Below, in pieces: positions 1-8,583 of a stretch of DNA of 64,000 bases; position 1 is the stretch's first letter; each line of letters starts with the position of its first letter. The translations under genes were made by a program, and so were the position numbers. Location: contig SFVC01000018.1 of assembly GCA_004560375.1 (NCBI GenBank), positions 4,186 through 68,185 of the forward strand, in the 5' to 3' direction. Origin of the DNA: a bacterium (GTDB taxonomy: Bacteria > Bacillota > Clostridia > Oscillospirales > Oscillospiraceae). The notes under the pieces are model-generated. The model worked only from the letters and a program-made list of their open reading frames with translations. It was not told the origin of the DNA and searched no databases.

Positions 1-5
1 GATAG

Positions 6-36
6 AATCGTCCCGGATCCGTCCGGGACGATTTTT
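6..36 (+). terminator. Rho-independent terminator
   Basis: A perfect 12-bp stem with a 4-nt loop is followed by a run of five Ts at the left edge of the window. It probably ends a gene lying upstream of the window. Confidence 0.8.
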
Positions 37-68
37 CCTCCTTAAAGGGATTTTAAAGATTTTCCCGG

Positions 69-97
69 TTGCAACTTAATTGGCCGGCGGGTACAAT
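69..97 (+). promoter_or_regulatory. SigA-type promoter of the two-component operon
   Basis: TTGCAA at 69-74 and TACAAT at 92-97 are separated by 17 bp. It would give a leader of about 110 nt that contains the palindromic repeat at 109-188. Confidence 0.7.
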
Positions 98-108
98 AAG
101 GATAACGG

Positions 109-188
109 CAGGGGAGGGGGCGATGTGTGCCGGCGGCACACGTCCATCGCCGACCGAGTCGGAGACGAGAATCTTGCCCCTCCCCTAC
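109..188. repeat. Dispersed palindromic repeat, AGGGGAGGGG-type ends
   Basis: The element has inverted ends (AGGGGAGGGGGC at 110-121 and GCCCCTCCCCT at 176-186) and an inner hairpin (GTGTGCCG/CGGCACAC). Its ends and length (about 80 nt) match the elements at 36307-36381 and 44791-44867. It lies in the predicted 5' leader of the response-regulator gene. Confidence 0.6.
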
Positions 189-215
189 GATACATATAAC
201 AGGAGTGAGGCGCCA

Positions 216-917
216 ATGTATACGGTTCTGATCTGCGATGATGACAAAGACATCGTCTCGGCGCTGGAAATCTACCTCACCAGCGAGGGCTACCGCACAG
301 TGTCGGCCTACAACGGGGAGGAGGCCATCGCTGCGGTGCGCGCGGAGAACATCGACCTCATCCTCATGGACGTGATGATGCCCAGGCTGGACGGGATCCG
401 GGCCACCGCCAAGCTGCGGGAGGAGGGCAACATCCCCATCATCCTGCTCACCGCCAAGAGCGAGGACACCGACAAGGTGCTGGGGCTGAACATCGGCGCG
501 GACGACTATATCACCAAGCCCTTTAACCCCATCGAGGTGCTGGCCCGGGTGAAAAGCCAGCTGCGGCGGTACACCACCCTGGGGGGCAAGGCCGCGGCGG
601 AGACGGAGGACGGCGCCCTGCGAAACGGGGCCATTGTCATGGACGACGAGGCCAAGGCGGTGACGGTGGACGGCGAGCCCGTCAGCCTCACCCCCATCGA
701 GTATAACATCCTGCGGCTGCTGATGAAAAATCTGGGCCGGGTGTATTCCACCGCCCAGATCTACGAGCAGGTGTGGAACGACCCCGCCCTGGGCAGCGAG
801 AACACGGTGGCCGTCCACATCCGGCACCTGCGGGAGAAGATCGAAATCGACCCCGCCAACCCCCGGTATCTGAAGGTGGTGTGGGGGCTGGGGTACAAAA
901 TGGAGAAAATGTCATGA
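216..917 (+). CDS. OmpR/VanR-family response regulator
   Basis: This 233-aa DNA-binding response regulator has an N-terminal receiver domain (about 1-120) and a C-terminal winged helix (about 135-230). The acidic pocket is DDD at residues 8-10, the phospho-acceptor is Asp52 in LMDVMMP, and the conserved Thr and Lys lie in LLTAKS and ITKPFNP. The ATG at 216 was chosen because AGGAGTGAGG lies just upstream; the reading frame stays open further upstream but there enters the palindromic repeat. Its TGA overlaps the ATG of the sensor kinase (ATGA), so the two are translationally coupled. The signal sensed is unknown; VanR-like regulators often respond to envelope stress. Confidence 0.93.
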   Translation: MYTVLICDDDKDIVSALEIYLTSEGYRTVSAYNGEEAIAAVRAENIDLILMDVMMPRLDGIRATAKLREEGNIPIILLTAKSEDTDKVLGLNIGADDYITKPFNPIEVLARVKSQLRRYTTLGGKAAAETEDGALRNGAIVMDDEAKAVTVDGEPVSLTPIEYNILRLLMKNLGRVYSTAQIYEQVWNDPALGSENTVAVHIRHLREKIEIDPANPRYLKVVWGLGYKMEKMS

Positions 918-3253
918 AGTGGCGGGAAAATATGGCGATGAAGGCCCTGGCCTTCATGGCGGCGGTGGCGGCCTTCACCGCCACCGCAATCATGGGCTGG
1001 TACCAGATGGCCAACTTCGACGCGCTGTGGTCTGATGCGTTCTATGACGCCACGGGCTACACCGGGGGCTATGCCCGGAGGTACCTGGTGCGGCAGGACT
1101 ATTTTATGGTGCGGCAGCTGGTGGATTTGAAGGATCAAAAGGCGGCGGGGAAGCCGCTGGATCTGTCGGATCGGCGGGCCATTGAGCGCTATGAGGCGGA
1201 ATTTGACGCCGGGGCCACCAATCTGCGCTGGCAGCTGCTGGACAAGGAAGGCCAAATCATCTATGGCAACACCCAGGAGGACAGCGCCCAGGCGGACATC
1301 GACTACTGGGTGGAATTCCGCCGGAGCGAGCTTAAAACTCAGAGCGCAAGCGCCGAGTGGGAATACTTTGATCCAGACTCTCCCTCCAGTGCCGTCAATG
1401 CCGGGGATTATATCAGCATCTGCCGCAATTCCGGTTGGCGAAGTCTGCTGCCTGTTTGGGTGGAACTGTTGAACGAGCCAGATGCGGAGAGCGCGGGGCA
1501 GTATGAAGTGACGGACAGCAACGGCGACATTGTCGCCATATCGGAAAATCAGCTGCTGGCAGACGACGACGGCTATACCAAGGTGCTGCGGGTGGTGGAC
1601 GCGGACGGTAATCTCTATATCTACTATCCCACCATCCGGGCCTGCCTGGAGGCCAATGAGTTCGGCTACATTTTCGAGCCGGAGAGCCTGACCTGGACGC
1701 TCACCCCGGAGGCCGCCGAGGAGCGGGAGGAGACCAACGCCAGCCTCATCTTCTGGGTGGATAAAGCCCTCCGGGTGGATGATCAGTACAAGCGGGCCGC
1801 CGACAAGCTGGCCGAGTGGCAGGCCGCCCGGGAGGGGTACCTGGCCGCCACCATCGTGCTGGGCGTGACGGGGGTGCTGTTGACGGTGTACCTGTGCTGC
1901 GGCGCGGGCCGCAAGCGGGGGGTGGAGGGGGTCTATCTCAACTGGTTCCACCGGATGCCCGGGGATGTGCTGCTGACCCTGCTGCTGCTGGGCGGCGTGG
2001 GGGCGGTGGCCGCAGGGGTGACCGTGGTGGCCACCGCCTACGGGGACTTCCCCATGTTCATGCAGCTCATCGGCGTGGGGCTGGGGGTGGCCGCGGCGGC
2101 GGCCATGGGGCTGGCGGCGCTGGTGACGGTGTGCGCCCGGGCCAAGGCCCACACCCTGCTGCGGAACACCTGGACATGGGCCATCTGCGCCTGGTGCTGG
2201 CGGATGCTGGGCCGGATCACCGGGGCGCTGGGGCAGGCAGTTCAGGCTATCCCTCTGATTTGGAAGGCGGTGATGGGCTGTATGGCGTACGGGCTGTTTA
2301 CCATTACGACATTCCAGCGGGGCGCGGGGCTGTGGCTGCTGGTGAGCGCCGGTGTGGCGGTGTATCTATGCCTGTGGGCCTACCAGTGGAAAAAGATCCG
2401 CCGCGGCACCCAGGAGATCATCGGTGGCAACCCCAACTACCACATCGACACCCACCGGATGCTGCCCGATCTGCGGGGCCATGCCGACGAGCTGAACAAT
2501 CTTGGCCATGCCATCTCCACGGCGGTGGACGAGCGGATGAAGAGCGAGCACTTCAAGGCGGAGCTCATCACCAACGTGTCCCACGATCTGAAGACGCCGC
2601 TGACCTCCATCATCAACTATGTGGATCTGCTGAAGAAGGTGGAGATCGGCGACCCTAAGGCCCAGGAGTATATCGAGGTGCTGGATCGGAAGAGCCAGCG
2701 GTTGAAGAAGTTGACGGAGGATTTGGTGGAGGCGTCCAAGGCGTCCACCGGCAATCTGACGGTGAACTGGGAGCGGCTGGACTGGGCCCAGCTCACCGAC
2801 CAGGCCCTGGCTGAGACCGGCGAGCGGCTGGAGGCCCAGAAGCTGACGGTGGTGCGCTCCCTGCCCACCGAGCCCATATGGGTGGAGGCGGACGGGCGGC
2901 ACCTGTGGCGGGTGCTGGACAACCTGCTGACCAACTGCGCCAAGTACGCCCTGCCGGGCACCCGGGTGTATGTGGAGCTGCGGGGGAGCGGGGGCCAGGC
3001 GGTTCTGTCGGTGAAGAACATCTCCCGGAATCCGCTGGACATCCCGGCGGAGCGGCTGATGGAGCGGTTCGTCCGGGGGGACGAGTCCCGCAACGCCTCG
3101 GGCAGCGGGCTGGGGCTGTCCATCGCCCAGTCGCTGACAGAGCTGCAGCACGGGAAATTTGAGATCGGCATTGACGGAGATCTGTTCAAGGCCACGGTAA
3201 TTCTGCCCCTGGCGGGGGAGGATCCGGCGGGACTGCCCATCCTGCGGCTGTGA
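914..3253 (+). CDS. Sensor histidine kinase with multi-helix membrane domain
   Basis: This 779-aa membrane histidine kinase is the partner of the preceding regulator (4-nt overlap). An N-terminal membrane helix (about 8-30) is followed by an extracytoplasmic region of about 270 residues. A cluster of roughly five hydrophobic segments (about 300-500) comes next, then HisKA with the phospho-acceptor His557 in NVSHDLKTPL, then HATPase_c with the N box (NLLTNCAKYA) and the glycine box GSGLGLSIAQSL. The extra helices make it much longer than a simple two-helix VanS. I do not recognise the extracytoplasmic domain, so the ligand is unknown. A strong terminator follows. Confidence 0.9.
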   Translation: MKWRENMAMKALAFMAAVAAFTATAIMGWYQMANFDALWSDAFYDATGYTGGYARRYLVRQDYFMVRQLVDLKDQKAAGKPLDLSDRRAIERYEAEFDAGATNLRWQLLDKEGQIIYGNTQEDSAQADIDYWVEFRRSELKTQSASAEWEYFDPDSPSSAVNAGDYISICRNSGWRSLLPVWVELLNEPDAESAGQYEVTDSNGDIVAISENQLLADDDGYTKVLRVVDADGNLYIYYPTIRACLEANEFGYIFEPESLTWTLTPEAAEEREETNASLIFWVDKALRVDDQYKRAADKLAEWQAAREGYLAATIVLGVTGVLLTVYLCCGAGRKRGVEGVYLNWFHRMPGDVLLTLLLLGGVGAVAAGVTVVATAYGDFPMFMQLIGVGLGVAAAAAMGLAALVTVCARAKAHTLLRNTWTWAICAWCWRMLGRITGALGQAVQAIPLIWKAVMGCMAYGLFTITTFQRGAGLWLLVSAGVAVYLCLWAYQWKKIRRGTQEIIGGNPNYHIDTHRMLPDLRGHADELNNLGHAISTAVDERMKSEHFKAELITNVSHDLKTPLTSIINYVDLLKKVEIGDPKAQEYIEVLDRKSQRLKKLTEDLVEASKASTGNLTVNWERLDWAQLTDQALAETGERLEAQKLTVVRSLPTEPIWVEADGRHLWRVLDNLLTNCAKYALPGTRVYVELRGSGGQAVLSVKNISRNPLDIPAERLMERFVRGDESRNASGSGLGLSIAQSLTELQHGKFEIGIDGDLFKATVILPLAGEDPAGLPILRL

Positions 3254-3259
3254 GCATAG

Positions 3260-3293
3260 GCCCGCGCGGCAAAGCGCCGCGCGGGCTTTTTTT
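3260..3293 (+). terminator. Rho-independent terminator of the two-component operon
   Basis: An 11-bp GC stem (GCCCGCGCGGC/GCCGCGCGGGC) is followed by seven Ts, starting 6 nt after the kinase stop codon. Confidence 0.9.
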
Positions 3294-3304
3294 ATGGGAG
3301 GGGA

Positions 3305-3333
3305 TTGACAAAGGATGGGGTTTATGCTATCAT
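3305..3333 (+). promoter_or_regulatory. Promoter of the tRNA cluster
   Basis: A consensus TTGACA (3305-3310) and TATCAT (3328-3333) are separated by 17 bp, about 35 bp before the first tRNA. Confidence 0.85.
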
Positions 3334-3366
3334 ATCCAGGCTGACATTTGCGGATGCGCCCTTTAT

Positions 3367-3440
3367 GCGGGTGTAGTTCAATGGTAGAATCCCAGCCTTC
3401 CAAGCTGGTCGCGTGGGTTCGATTCCCATCACCCGCTCCA
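3367..3440 (+). tRNA. tRNA-Gly (TCC)
   Basis: This is a 74-nt cloverleaf with acceptor GCGGGTG/CACCCGC, anticodon loop CTTCCAA (TCC), a TTCGATT T-loop and an encoded CCA. It is the first tRNA of a five-gene cluster. Confidence 0.97.
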
Positions 3441-3443
3441 TAC

Positions 3444-3520
<77 letters not shown>

Positions 3521-3523
3521 AAA

Positions 3524-3549
3524 GGCGGTTTTGCGGGGCCCCCTCGGGC
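3524..3549 (+). repeat. tRNA-cluster repeat unit, copy 1
   Basis: GGCGGTTTTGCGGGGCCCC resembles the units at 3874-3900, 3939-3965 and 4005-4023. All four lie in the spacers between tRNAs. Confidence 0.45.
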
Positions 3550-3577
3550 GGCCCTTCTCCGCCGCAAAATTGTATAT

Positions 3578-3654
3578 GGTGGGTATAGCTCAGCTGGCAG
3601 AGCACCGGATTGTGGTTCCGGGTGTCGTGGGTTCGAGCCCCATTACCCACCCCA
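3578..3654 (+). tRNA. tRNA-His (GTG)
   Basis: The anticodon loop holds GTG and the acceptor is GTGGGTA/TACCCAC. The extra 5' G (3578) faces C73, the hallmark of tRNA-His. CCA is encoded. Confidence 0.97.
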
Positions 3655-3707
3655 TACCGTGGCTGAGGGCCGGAGCGTCCGCTCCGGCCCTTGCCTCACT
3701 TCTATAT

Positions 3708-3782
3708 TGGGGTGTAGCCAAGTGGTAAGGCACGGGACTTTGACTCCCGCATTCGCTGGTTCGAGTCCAGCCATCCCAGCCA
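3708..3782 (+). tRNA. tRNA-Gln (TTG)
   Basis: The acceptor TGGGGTG/CATCCCA begins with a U-A pair, as is usual for tRNA-Gln. The anticodon loop is CTTTGAC (TTG) and CCA is encoded. Confidence 0.97.
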
Positions 3783-3873
3783 CGTCGGAAGGGATTGCGC
3801 TCTGTTCCGTCCCCGCCTTCGGCGAGGACTCCACCCGCTCCATCCCTTCCTCCTTTCCCCACAAAGCCTGAGG

Positions 3874-3965
3874 GGCGGCTTTGCGGGGGCCCCGTTAGGG
3901 CAAAGTCCATTCCCTCTCCTTGTCCCAGACCGCCTGAAGGATTGCGGCCCGGGGATCCGTTAGGG
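3874..3965 (+). repeat. tRNA-cluster repeat units, copies 2 and 3
   Basis: Two related units share a GCGG-rich block, then CCGTTAGGG, then AAAGTCC: one at 3874-3907 and one at 3939-3972. They lie in the 250-bp gap between tRNA-Gln and tRNA-Lys, which has no convincing gene. Confidence 0.5.
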
Positions 3966-3988
3966 TAAAGTCCCGCTTGGTTCCGCTT

Positions 3989-4018
3989 CCCGCAAAGCCG
4001 ATAGGACGGCTTTGCGGG
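3989..4018. repeat. Perfect hairpin with fourth repeat unit
   Basis: A perfect 12-bp inverted repeat (CCCGCAAAGCCG/CGGCTTTGCGGG) has a 6-nt loop just before tRNA-Lys. Its right arm is the fourth copy of the tRNA-cluster repeat. Confidence 0.6.
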
Positions 4019-4035
4019 GATCCAAAACTGAATTT

Positions 4036-4111
4036 GACCCAGTAGCTCAGTTGGTAGAGCAACGCCCTTTTAAGGCGAAGGTCCGGGGTTCGAGTCCCCG
4101 CTGGGTCACCA
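4036..4111 (+). tRNA. tRNA-Lys (TTT)
   Basis: This is a 76-nt cloverleaf with acceptor GACCCAG/CTGGGTC, anticodon TTT in CTTTTAA, a TTCGAGT T-loop and an encoded CCA. It is the last tRNA of the cluster. Confidence 0.97.
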
Positions 4112-4116
4112 GCTCA

Positions 4117-4290
4117 GAAATTCCCGCCACCGTGACCTTTTCGGCTTCGCCGAAAACTGCACTCTGGCGGGAATTTCTTCGCTTCCAACCGCGACCCGCT
4201 TCGCTGGGCTCGCGGTTGGGAGGGCCGCCCTGCGGGCGGCCGGGTTCCGGGCTGCGCCCGGATCTTTTTTGCTGGCTTAGTCAGCTCGGA
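4117..4290. repeat. Block of consecutive palindromes downstream of tRNA-Lys
   Basis: Four stem-loops lie in a row. The first is a 13-bp stem (GAAATTCCCGCCA, 4117-4129 with 4165-4177) that encloses a smaller hairpin. Next come CCAACCGCGA/TCGCGGTTGG and GGCCGCCC/GGGCGGCC, then CCGGGC/GCCCGG followed by ATCTTTTTT. The last has the form of a terminator for the tRNA transcript. No gene is supported between the tRNA and phoR. Confidence 0.6.
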
Positions 4291-4346
4291 GGTTCTCGAC
4301 GCGACGCGCTACGCTGAGGCTGCGGGCGGCGGAGGCCCCGGTTGAT

Positions 4347-6026
4347 CTACGCCTGCGGGAGGGTAACGGAAATCACGGTGCCCCTTCCCGGCTCGCTCTG
4401 CAAGTCGATGGTTCCGCGGTGGTACTGCACAATGTGCTTCACGATGGACAGACCCAGCCCCGTGCCGCCGGATGCCTTGGAGCGGCTTTTGTCCACGCGG
4501 AAGAAGCGTTCAAAAACCCGGCTCTGGTACTCCGGTGGGATGCCGATGCCGGTATCCCTGACTGTGAGGGCCGCCCCCTGCCCCGTGTGGGAGACGGATA
4601 GCTCCACCGAGCCATGCTCCACGTTGTATTTAACGGCATTATCGCACAGGTTGTAGACCATCTCGTACAGGAAGGTGCGAACGCCGCTGACGGAAACCGG
4701 TTCCCCGGTGACGGAGATCCGGACGCCCCGCTTCCCGGCGCTGCCGCGCAAGGCTTCCGCCGCATCCTCCGCCAGCTCCAGAAGGTTCACCGGTTCCCGG
4801 GTCAGCCCGGCGCCCTCGTCCAGCTGGGAGAGGTGGATGATGTCATCCACCAGGGTCACAAGCCGGGCGGCCTCCGTATGGATCAGGCCGGAAAAGCGGG
4901 GGATGTCCTCCTGCTTGACCAGCCCGTTTTTCAGCAGTTCCGCGCTGCCCAATATGGATTGCAATGGCGTTTTCAACTCGTGGGATACGTTGGCGGTGAA
5001 CTCCCGGCGGCTGCGTTCCGCGTCCGCCTGCTCCGTTACGTCGAAGACCAGCAGGACAACGCCCACCGCAGCCCCCGACCACTGGATTCGGCTCAGGTCA
5101 AACTGATATTCCCGACCCTGATACTGGGCGCGCATGGAGCCGTGGCCCTCGTTTAGGGCGGCACAGAAGGCCTGGCTCGCCTCAGGGACGCCGTTCACCG
5201 ACAGAAAACTTTGCCCGACACAGGAGCGTTCCGCGCCGAAAACAGCCTGCGCCGCCGGGTTGACGCTCAGCACACGGCCCTCCCGATCCAGCACCACCAG
5301 CCCCTCGCTCATGTGGCCGGTGATCTGCTCGAATTCGTCGGTTTTGGCCCGCAGCTCCCGGAGCTGGGCGCTGATCTGTCCCCGCTGCTGGTGGATGCGG
5401 CGCAGGAGGGGGGCCAGTTCCTCATAGGCGTCCTGCTCCAGGGGATGCTCCAGATCCAGACTGTTGAGAGGGCAGACGATCCGCTTGGCCATCCGGTTGG
5501 CCAGAACGGCGGAGAGGGCCACGGCCAGGATGCCGATGACCAGGATGGGCTGGAGCATCCCCAGCACCAGGGCCAGCTCGGTGGCCTGGCCGGCGGAGAC
5601 GCGCAGCACCGTGCCGCCTTCCAGGGCGCAGGCATAGTACAGCGTCCGCTGGGTCAGGGTATCCGAGTAGCGAACGCTGCTGCTCTCCCCGTGGAGAAGG
5701 GCCTCCCCGATCTCGATGCGGCCCGCGTGGTTCTCCAGCTCCGCCACGGGGACGTGGGTATCAAAGAGCACCGTCCCATCGGCCGCCACCCAGGTCAACC
5801 GGTAGTCGGGGGGCCTGTCGGAGCGGAAGCTCCGTGAGGCCAGCCGCTCCAGGTAGTCCAGCCCGCCCTCCTCCACCCCGCAGGCCGCCAGCCGCAGTTC
5901 GTCCTTCAACTGCTTTTCCTGCACGACTCCAAAGTAGTCGTACAGGCAGCCCAGCATGATCACCAGGCTGGCGGCCAGCACCGCCGCGGCCACCATCAGG
6001 GTGGATCGGAAGATTTTCTTCGTCAT
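4347..6026 (-). CDS. phoR: Phosphate-type sensor histidine kinase PhoR
   Basis: This 559-aa PhoR-like kinase has an N-terminal membrane helix (about 8-30), an extracytoplasmic segment, and a second helix (about 150-172). A PAS domain follows (about 225-330), then HisKA with NVSHELKTPLQS and HATPase_c with NLCDNAVKYN and GGTGLGLSIVKH. Length and order match the Bacillus/Clostridia PhoR family. The start ATG overlaps the phoB stop (ATGA). It probably phosphorylates the adjacent PhoB. The transporter upstream and the Pho box support a phosphate-starvation role. Confidence 0.9.
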   Translation of the reverse strand: MTKKIFRSTLMVAAAVLAASLVIMLGCLYDYFGVVQEKQLKDELRLAACGVEEGGLDYLERLASRSFRSDRPPDYRLTWVAADGTVLFDTHVPVAELENHAGRIEIGEALLHGESSSVRYSDTLTQRTLYYACALEGGTVLRVSAGQATELALVLGMLQPILVIGILAVALSAVLANRMAKRIVCPLNSLDLEHPLEQDAYEELAPLLRRIHQQRGQISAQLRELRAKTDEFEQITGHMSEGLVVLDREGRVLSVNPAAQAVFGAERSCVGQSFLSVNGVPEASQAFCAALNEGHGSMRAQYQGREYQFDLSRIQWSGAAVGVVLLVFDVTEQADAERSRREFTANVSHELKTPLQSILGSAELLKNGLVKQEDIPRFSGLIHTEAARLVTLVDDIIHLSQLDEGAGLTREPVNLLELAEDAAEALRGSAGKRGVRISVTGEPVSVSGVRTFLYEMVYNLCDNAVKYNVEHGSVELSVSHTGQGAALTVRDTGIGIPPEYQSRVFERFFRVDKSRSKASGGTGLGLSIVKHIVQYHRGTIDLQSEPGRGTVISVTLPQA

Positions 6027-6697
6027 GGCGTCGCCTCCAGCCGGTAGCCCACGTTGCGGACGGTCTCGATCATGCTTCCATAGCGGCCCAGCTTCTGCCG
6101 CAGGGTGCGTATGTGCATATCCACCGTCCGGGTCTCGCCGGTATACTCCATCCCCCAGACGATGGAGAGCAGCTTCTCCCGGGTAAAGGCAACGCCGGGG
6201 GAGGACAGGAACAGCCGCAACAGTTCAAACTCCTTGTAGGTGAGGGCAATCCGCTCTCCCCCCGCCATGACGGTGTGCTCCACCAGATCCACCACCAGGC
6301 CGCCCGCCGCCAAAATCTCCCGGTTCTGCCGGGGCCCGCACCGGCGCAGCACCGCCTTGACCCGGGACACCATCTCCATCATGCCGAAGGGTTTGACCAG
6401 ATAGTCGTCCGCCCCCAGATCCAGGCTCTGGATCTTGTCATACTCCGCCCCCTTGGCCGTGGCCATGATGACGGGGATGCCGCCGGTGCCATCGGACGCC
6501 CTCAGGCGGCGGAGCAGCTCCACGCCGCTCTCCCCCGGCAGCATCACGTCAAGGATGACCAGCTCCGGACGCTCAGTCCGCAGCGCCTGGAAAAATCCCT
6601 GGCCGTCCGCAAAGCCTCTGGCCTCAAAGCCGGCGGAGCGCAGGGCGTAAAGCTCCAGACTCCGGATGCTCTCGTCGTCTTCTACGCAAAAGATCAT
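6023..6697 (-). CDS. phoB: Response regulator PhoB/PhoP (OmpR family)
   Basis: This 224-aa regulator has a receiver domain with EDDE at 6-9, the phospho-acceptor Asp50 in VILDVMLPG and Lys in LVKPFGM. It is followed by a C-terminal winged helix (about 130-222). The RBS GGAAGGAGG precedes the ATG. It lies between the Na/Pi cotransporter (105 bp upstream, same strand) and phoR (4-nt overlap), so the three probably form an operon. It is the best candidate to bind the TTTACA direct repeats upstream of the transporter. Confidence 0.9.
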   Translation of the reverse strand: MIFCVEDDESIRSLELYALRSAGFEARGFADGQGFFQALRTERPELVILDVMLPGESGVELLRRLRASDGTGGIPVIMATAKGAEYDKIQSLDLGADDYLVKPFGMMEMVSRVKAVLRRCGPRQNREILAAGGLVVDLVEHTVMAGGERIALTYKEFELLRLFLSSPGVAFTREKLLSIVWGMEYTGETRTVDMHIRTLRQKLGRYGSMIETVRNVGYRLEATP

Positions 6698-6802
6698 GGG
6701 CCATTCCTCCTTCCCATCGACGATATCGTATCACAAGTTGGGCCTCCCGGCAATGGCCGAATCACCGCCGCCTCGGGCGGGGGAGAAGGGCGACCCGTTC
6801 CA

Positions 6803-8548
6803 TCAGCCCAGGGCATATTTCTGCCGGTATTCCTGAAACCGCTGCCGGAACTCCTCGCTGTCGTTCCGGGTATCCCGCAGGGACTGGTGCAGGTTCAGGC
6901 TATCGTGGGCCACGTCGATGACGCACCCGGCGATGTTGGAGCAGTGATCCGCCGTGCGCTCCAGGTTGGTGAGGAGATCCAGCCAGGCGAAGCCCGTGCC
7001 GATGGTGCACGCCCCCTTTTGCAGGCGCAGGATGTGGCGGGTGCGAAGCTGCTCCTTCAGCTGATCGATGACCTGCTCCAGCGGTTCCACCCGGGCGGCG
7101 GCATCCAGGTCGTTTTCCAGGAAGGCGGCCAGGGACAGGTTCAGAATATCCCGGATGGCGGCGGAGATCACCGCCAGTTCCGCCGCGGCGGCGTCGGTGA
7201 GGGCCAGGCCCTTGTCCCGCAGCTCCTCGGCGGATCCCAGCAGATTGACCGCGTGATCCGCGATGCGCTCAAAGTCGCCGATGATTTTCAGCAGCTTGGC
7301 CGCCTCCCGGCTGTCCGCCTCGCTGATCCGGTGGGTGCTCAGGTTCACCAGGTAGGTGCCCAGAATGTCCTCGTAGTAGTCGGTCTTATCCTCCCGCTCT
7401 CGGATGGAGGCGGCCAGATCCGGGGAATACTGTCTCAGGACGTCCAGCGCCTCGTCCAGGGCGGCCACAGAGGTCTGGGCCATGTGGCTGGCCACGCTCT
7501 GGCACCGCTCCAGAGCGATGGAGGGGGTGGCGAACAGGCGCTCGTCCAGCTCGGAAAAGGTCTCGGGCTGCCTGGCGTCCGGGACGAGAACGGTGACCAG
7601 CCGCTCCAGGAAGCCGGACAGCGGCAGCATCAGGATGGTGCACAGCACGTTGAATACGGAGTGGGCCACGGCGATGCCCAGCCGGGAAGCCCCCTCGTCC
7701 AGCAAAGCGGGGTGCAGGAGGGCCTGAAGCAGGCAGAACACCGTCAGCCACACCGCCGTTCCGATGAGGTTGAAGGAGAGGTGAACCAGGGCGGTTCGTT
7801 TGGCGTTCTTGTTGGCTCCCACGGAGGAGAGCATGGCGGTGACGCAGGTGCCGATGTTCTGCCCCATGATGATGGGGATGGCCGCGCCGTAGGAGACCTG
7901 CCCGGTGGCGGACAGCGCTTGCAAAATACCCACGGAGGCGGAGCTGGACTGGATGATCGCCGTGAGCACCGCGCCGGCCAGCACGCCCAGCACCGGGTTC
8001 TTGAACAGGAGGAACAGCTGCTGGAAGGCGGGCACGTCCCGCAGGCCGGACACGGCGCCGGACATCGTCTCCATCCCGAACATCAGCGTGGCGAAGCCCA
8101 GCAGGATCAGGCCGGTGTCCTTCTTCCTGGCGTCCTTGAGGAACATATAGTAGATGATCCCGACAAAGGCCAGCACCGGCGTGAAGGACGTGGGTTTCAG
8201 CAGCTGCACAAACAGGCTGCCGCCGTCAATGCCCGCCAGGCTCAGCACCCATGCCGTGACGGTGGTGCCGATGTTGGCGCCCATGATGATGTTGATGGCC
8301 TGCCGCAGGGTCATCAGGCCGGAGTTGACAAAGCCCACCACCATGACGGTGGTGGCGGAGGAGCTCTGAATGACCGCCGTGACGCCCATACCCGTCAACA
8401 GCCCGGCCAGCCTGCCCCGGGTCAGCTTTTCCAGCAGGGCGCGCAGCTGGCCCCCCGCTCTGCGCTCCAGGGCCTGCCCCATGACGTTCATGCCGAACAG
8501 GAACAGGCTCAGCCCCCCGATCAGCGTGAGAAAATTGAATAGATCCAT
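6803..8548 (-). CDS. Na/Pi cotransporter with C-terminal PhoU-like domain
   Basis: This 581-aa membrane protein of the NptA/Na-Pi-II family imports phosphate with sodium. The N-terminal two thirds holds the duplicated Na_Pi_cotrans domain with both QSSS signatures (VIQSSSATTVMVVGF and IIQSSSASVGILQA). The last 230 residues form a helical PhoU-like domain, the usual bacterial architecture. AGAGGACTGACATC precedes the ATG. It is first in an apparent transporter-phoB-phoR operon. Confidence 0.93.
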   Translation of the reverse strand: MDLFNFLTLIGGLSLFLFGMNVMGQALERRAGGQLRALLEKLTRGRLAGLLTGMGVTAVIQSSSATTVMVVGFVNSGLMTLRQAINIIMGANIGTTVTAWVLSLAGIDGGSLFVQLLKPTSFTPVLAFVGIIYYMFLKDARKKDTGLILLGFATLMFGMETMSGAVSGLRDVPAFQQLFLLFKNPVLGVLAGAVLTAIIQSSSASVGILQALSATGQVSYGAAIPIIMGQNIGTCVTAMLSSVGANKNAKRTALVHLSFNLIGTAVWLTVFCLLQALLHPALLDEGASRLGIAVAHSVFNVLCTILMLPLSGFLERLVTVLVPDARQPETFSELDERLFATPSIALERCQSVASHMAQTSVAALDEALDVLRQYSPDLAASIREREDKTDYYEDILGTYLVNLSTHRISEADSREAAKLLKIIGDFERIADHAVNLLGSAEELRDKGLALTDAAAAELAVISAAIRDILNLSLAAFLENDLDAAARVEPLEQVIDQLKEQLRTRHILRLQKGACTIGTGFAWLDLLTNLERTADHCSNIAGCVIDVAHDSLNLHQSLRDTRNDSEEFRQRFQEYRQKYALG

Positions 8549-8583
8549 GATGTCAGTCCTCTCGCAGCAGTCTCACAAGTAAG

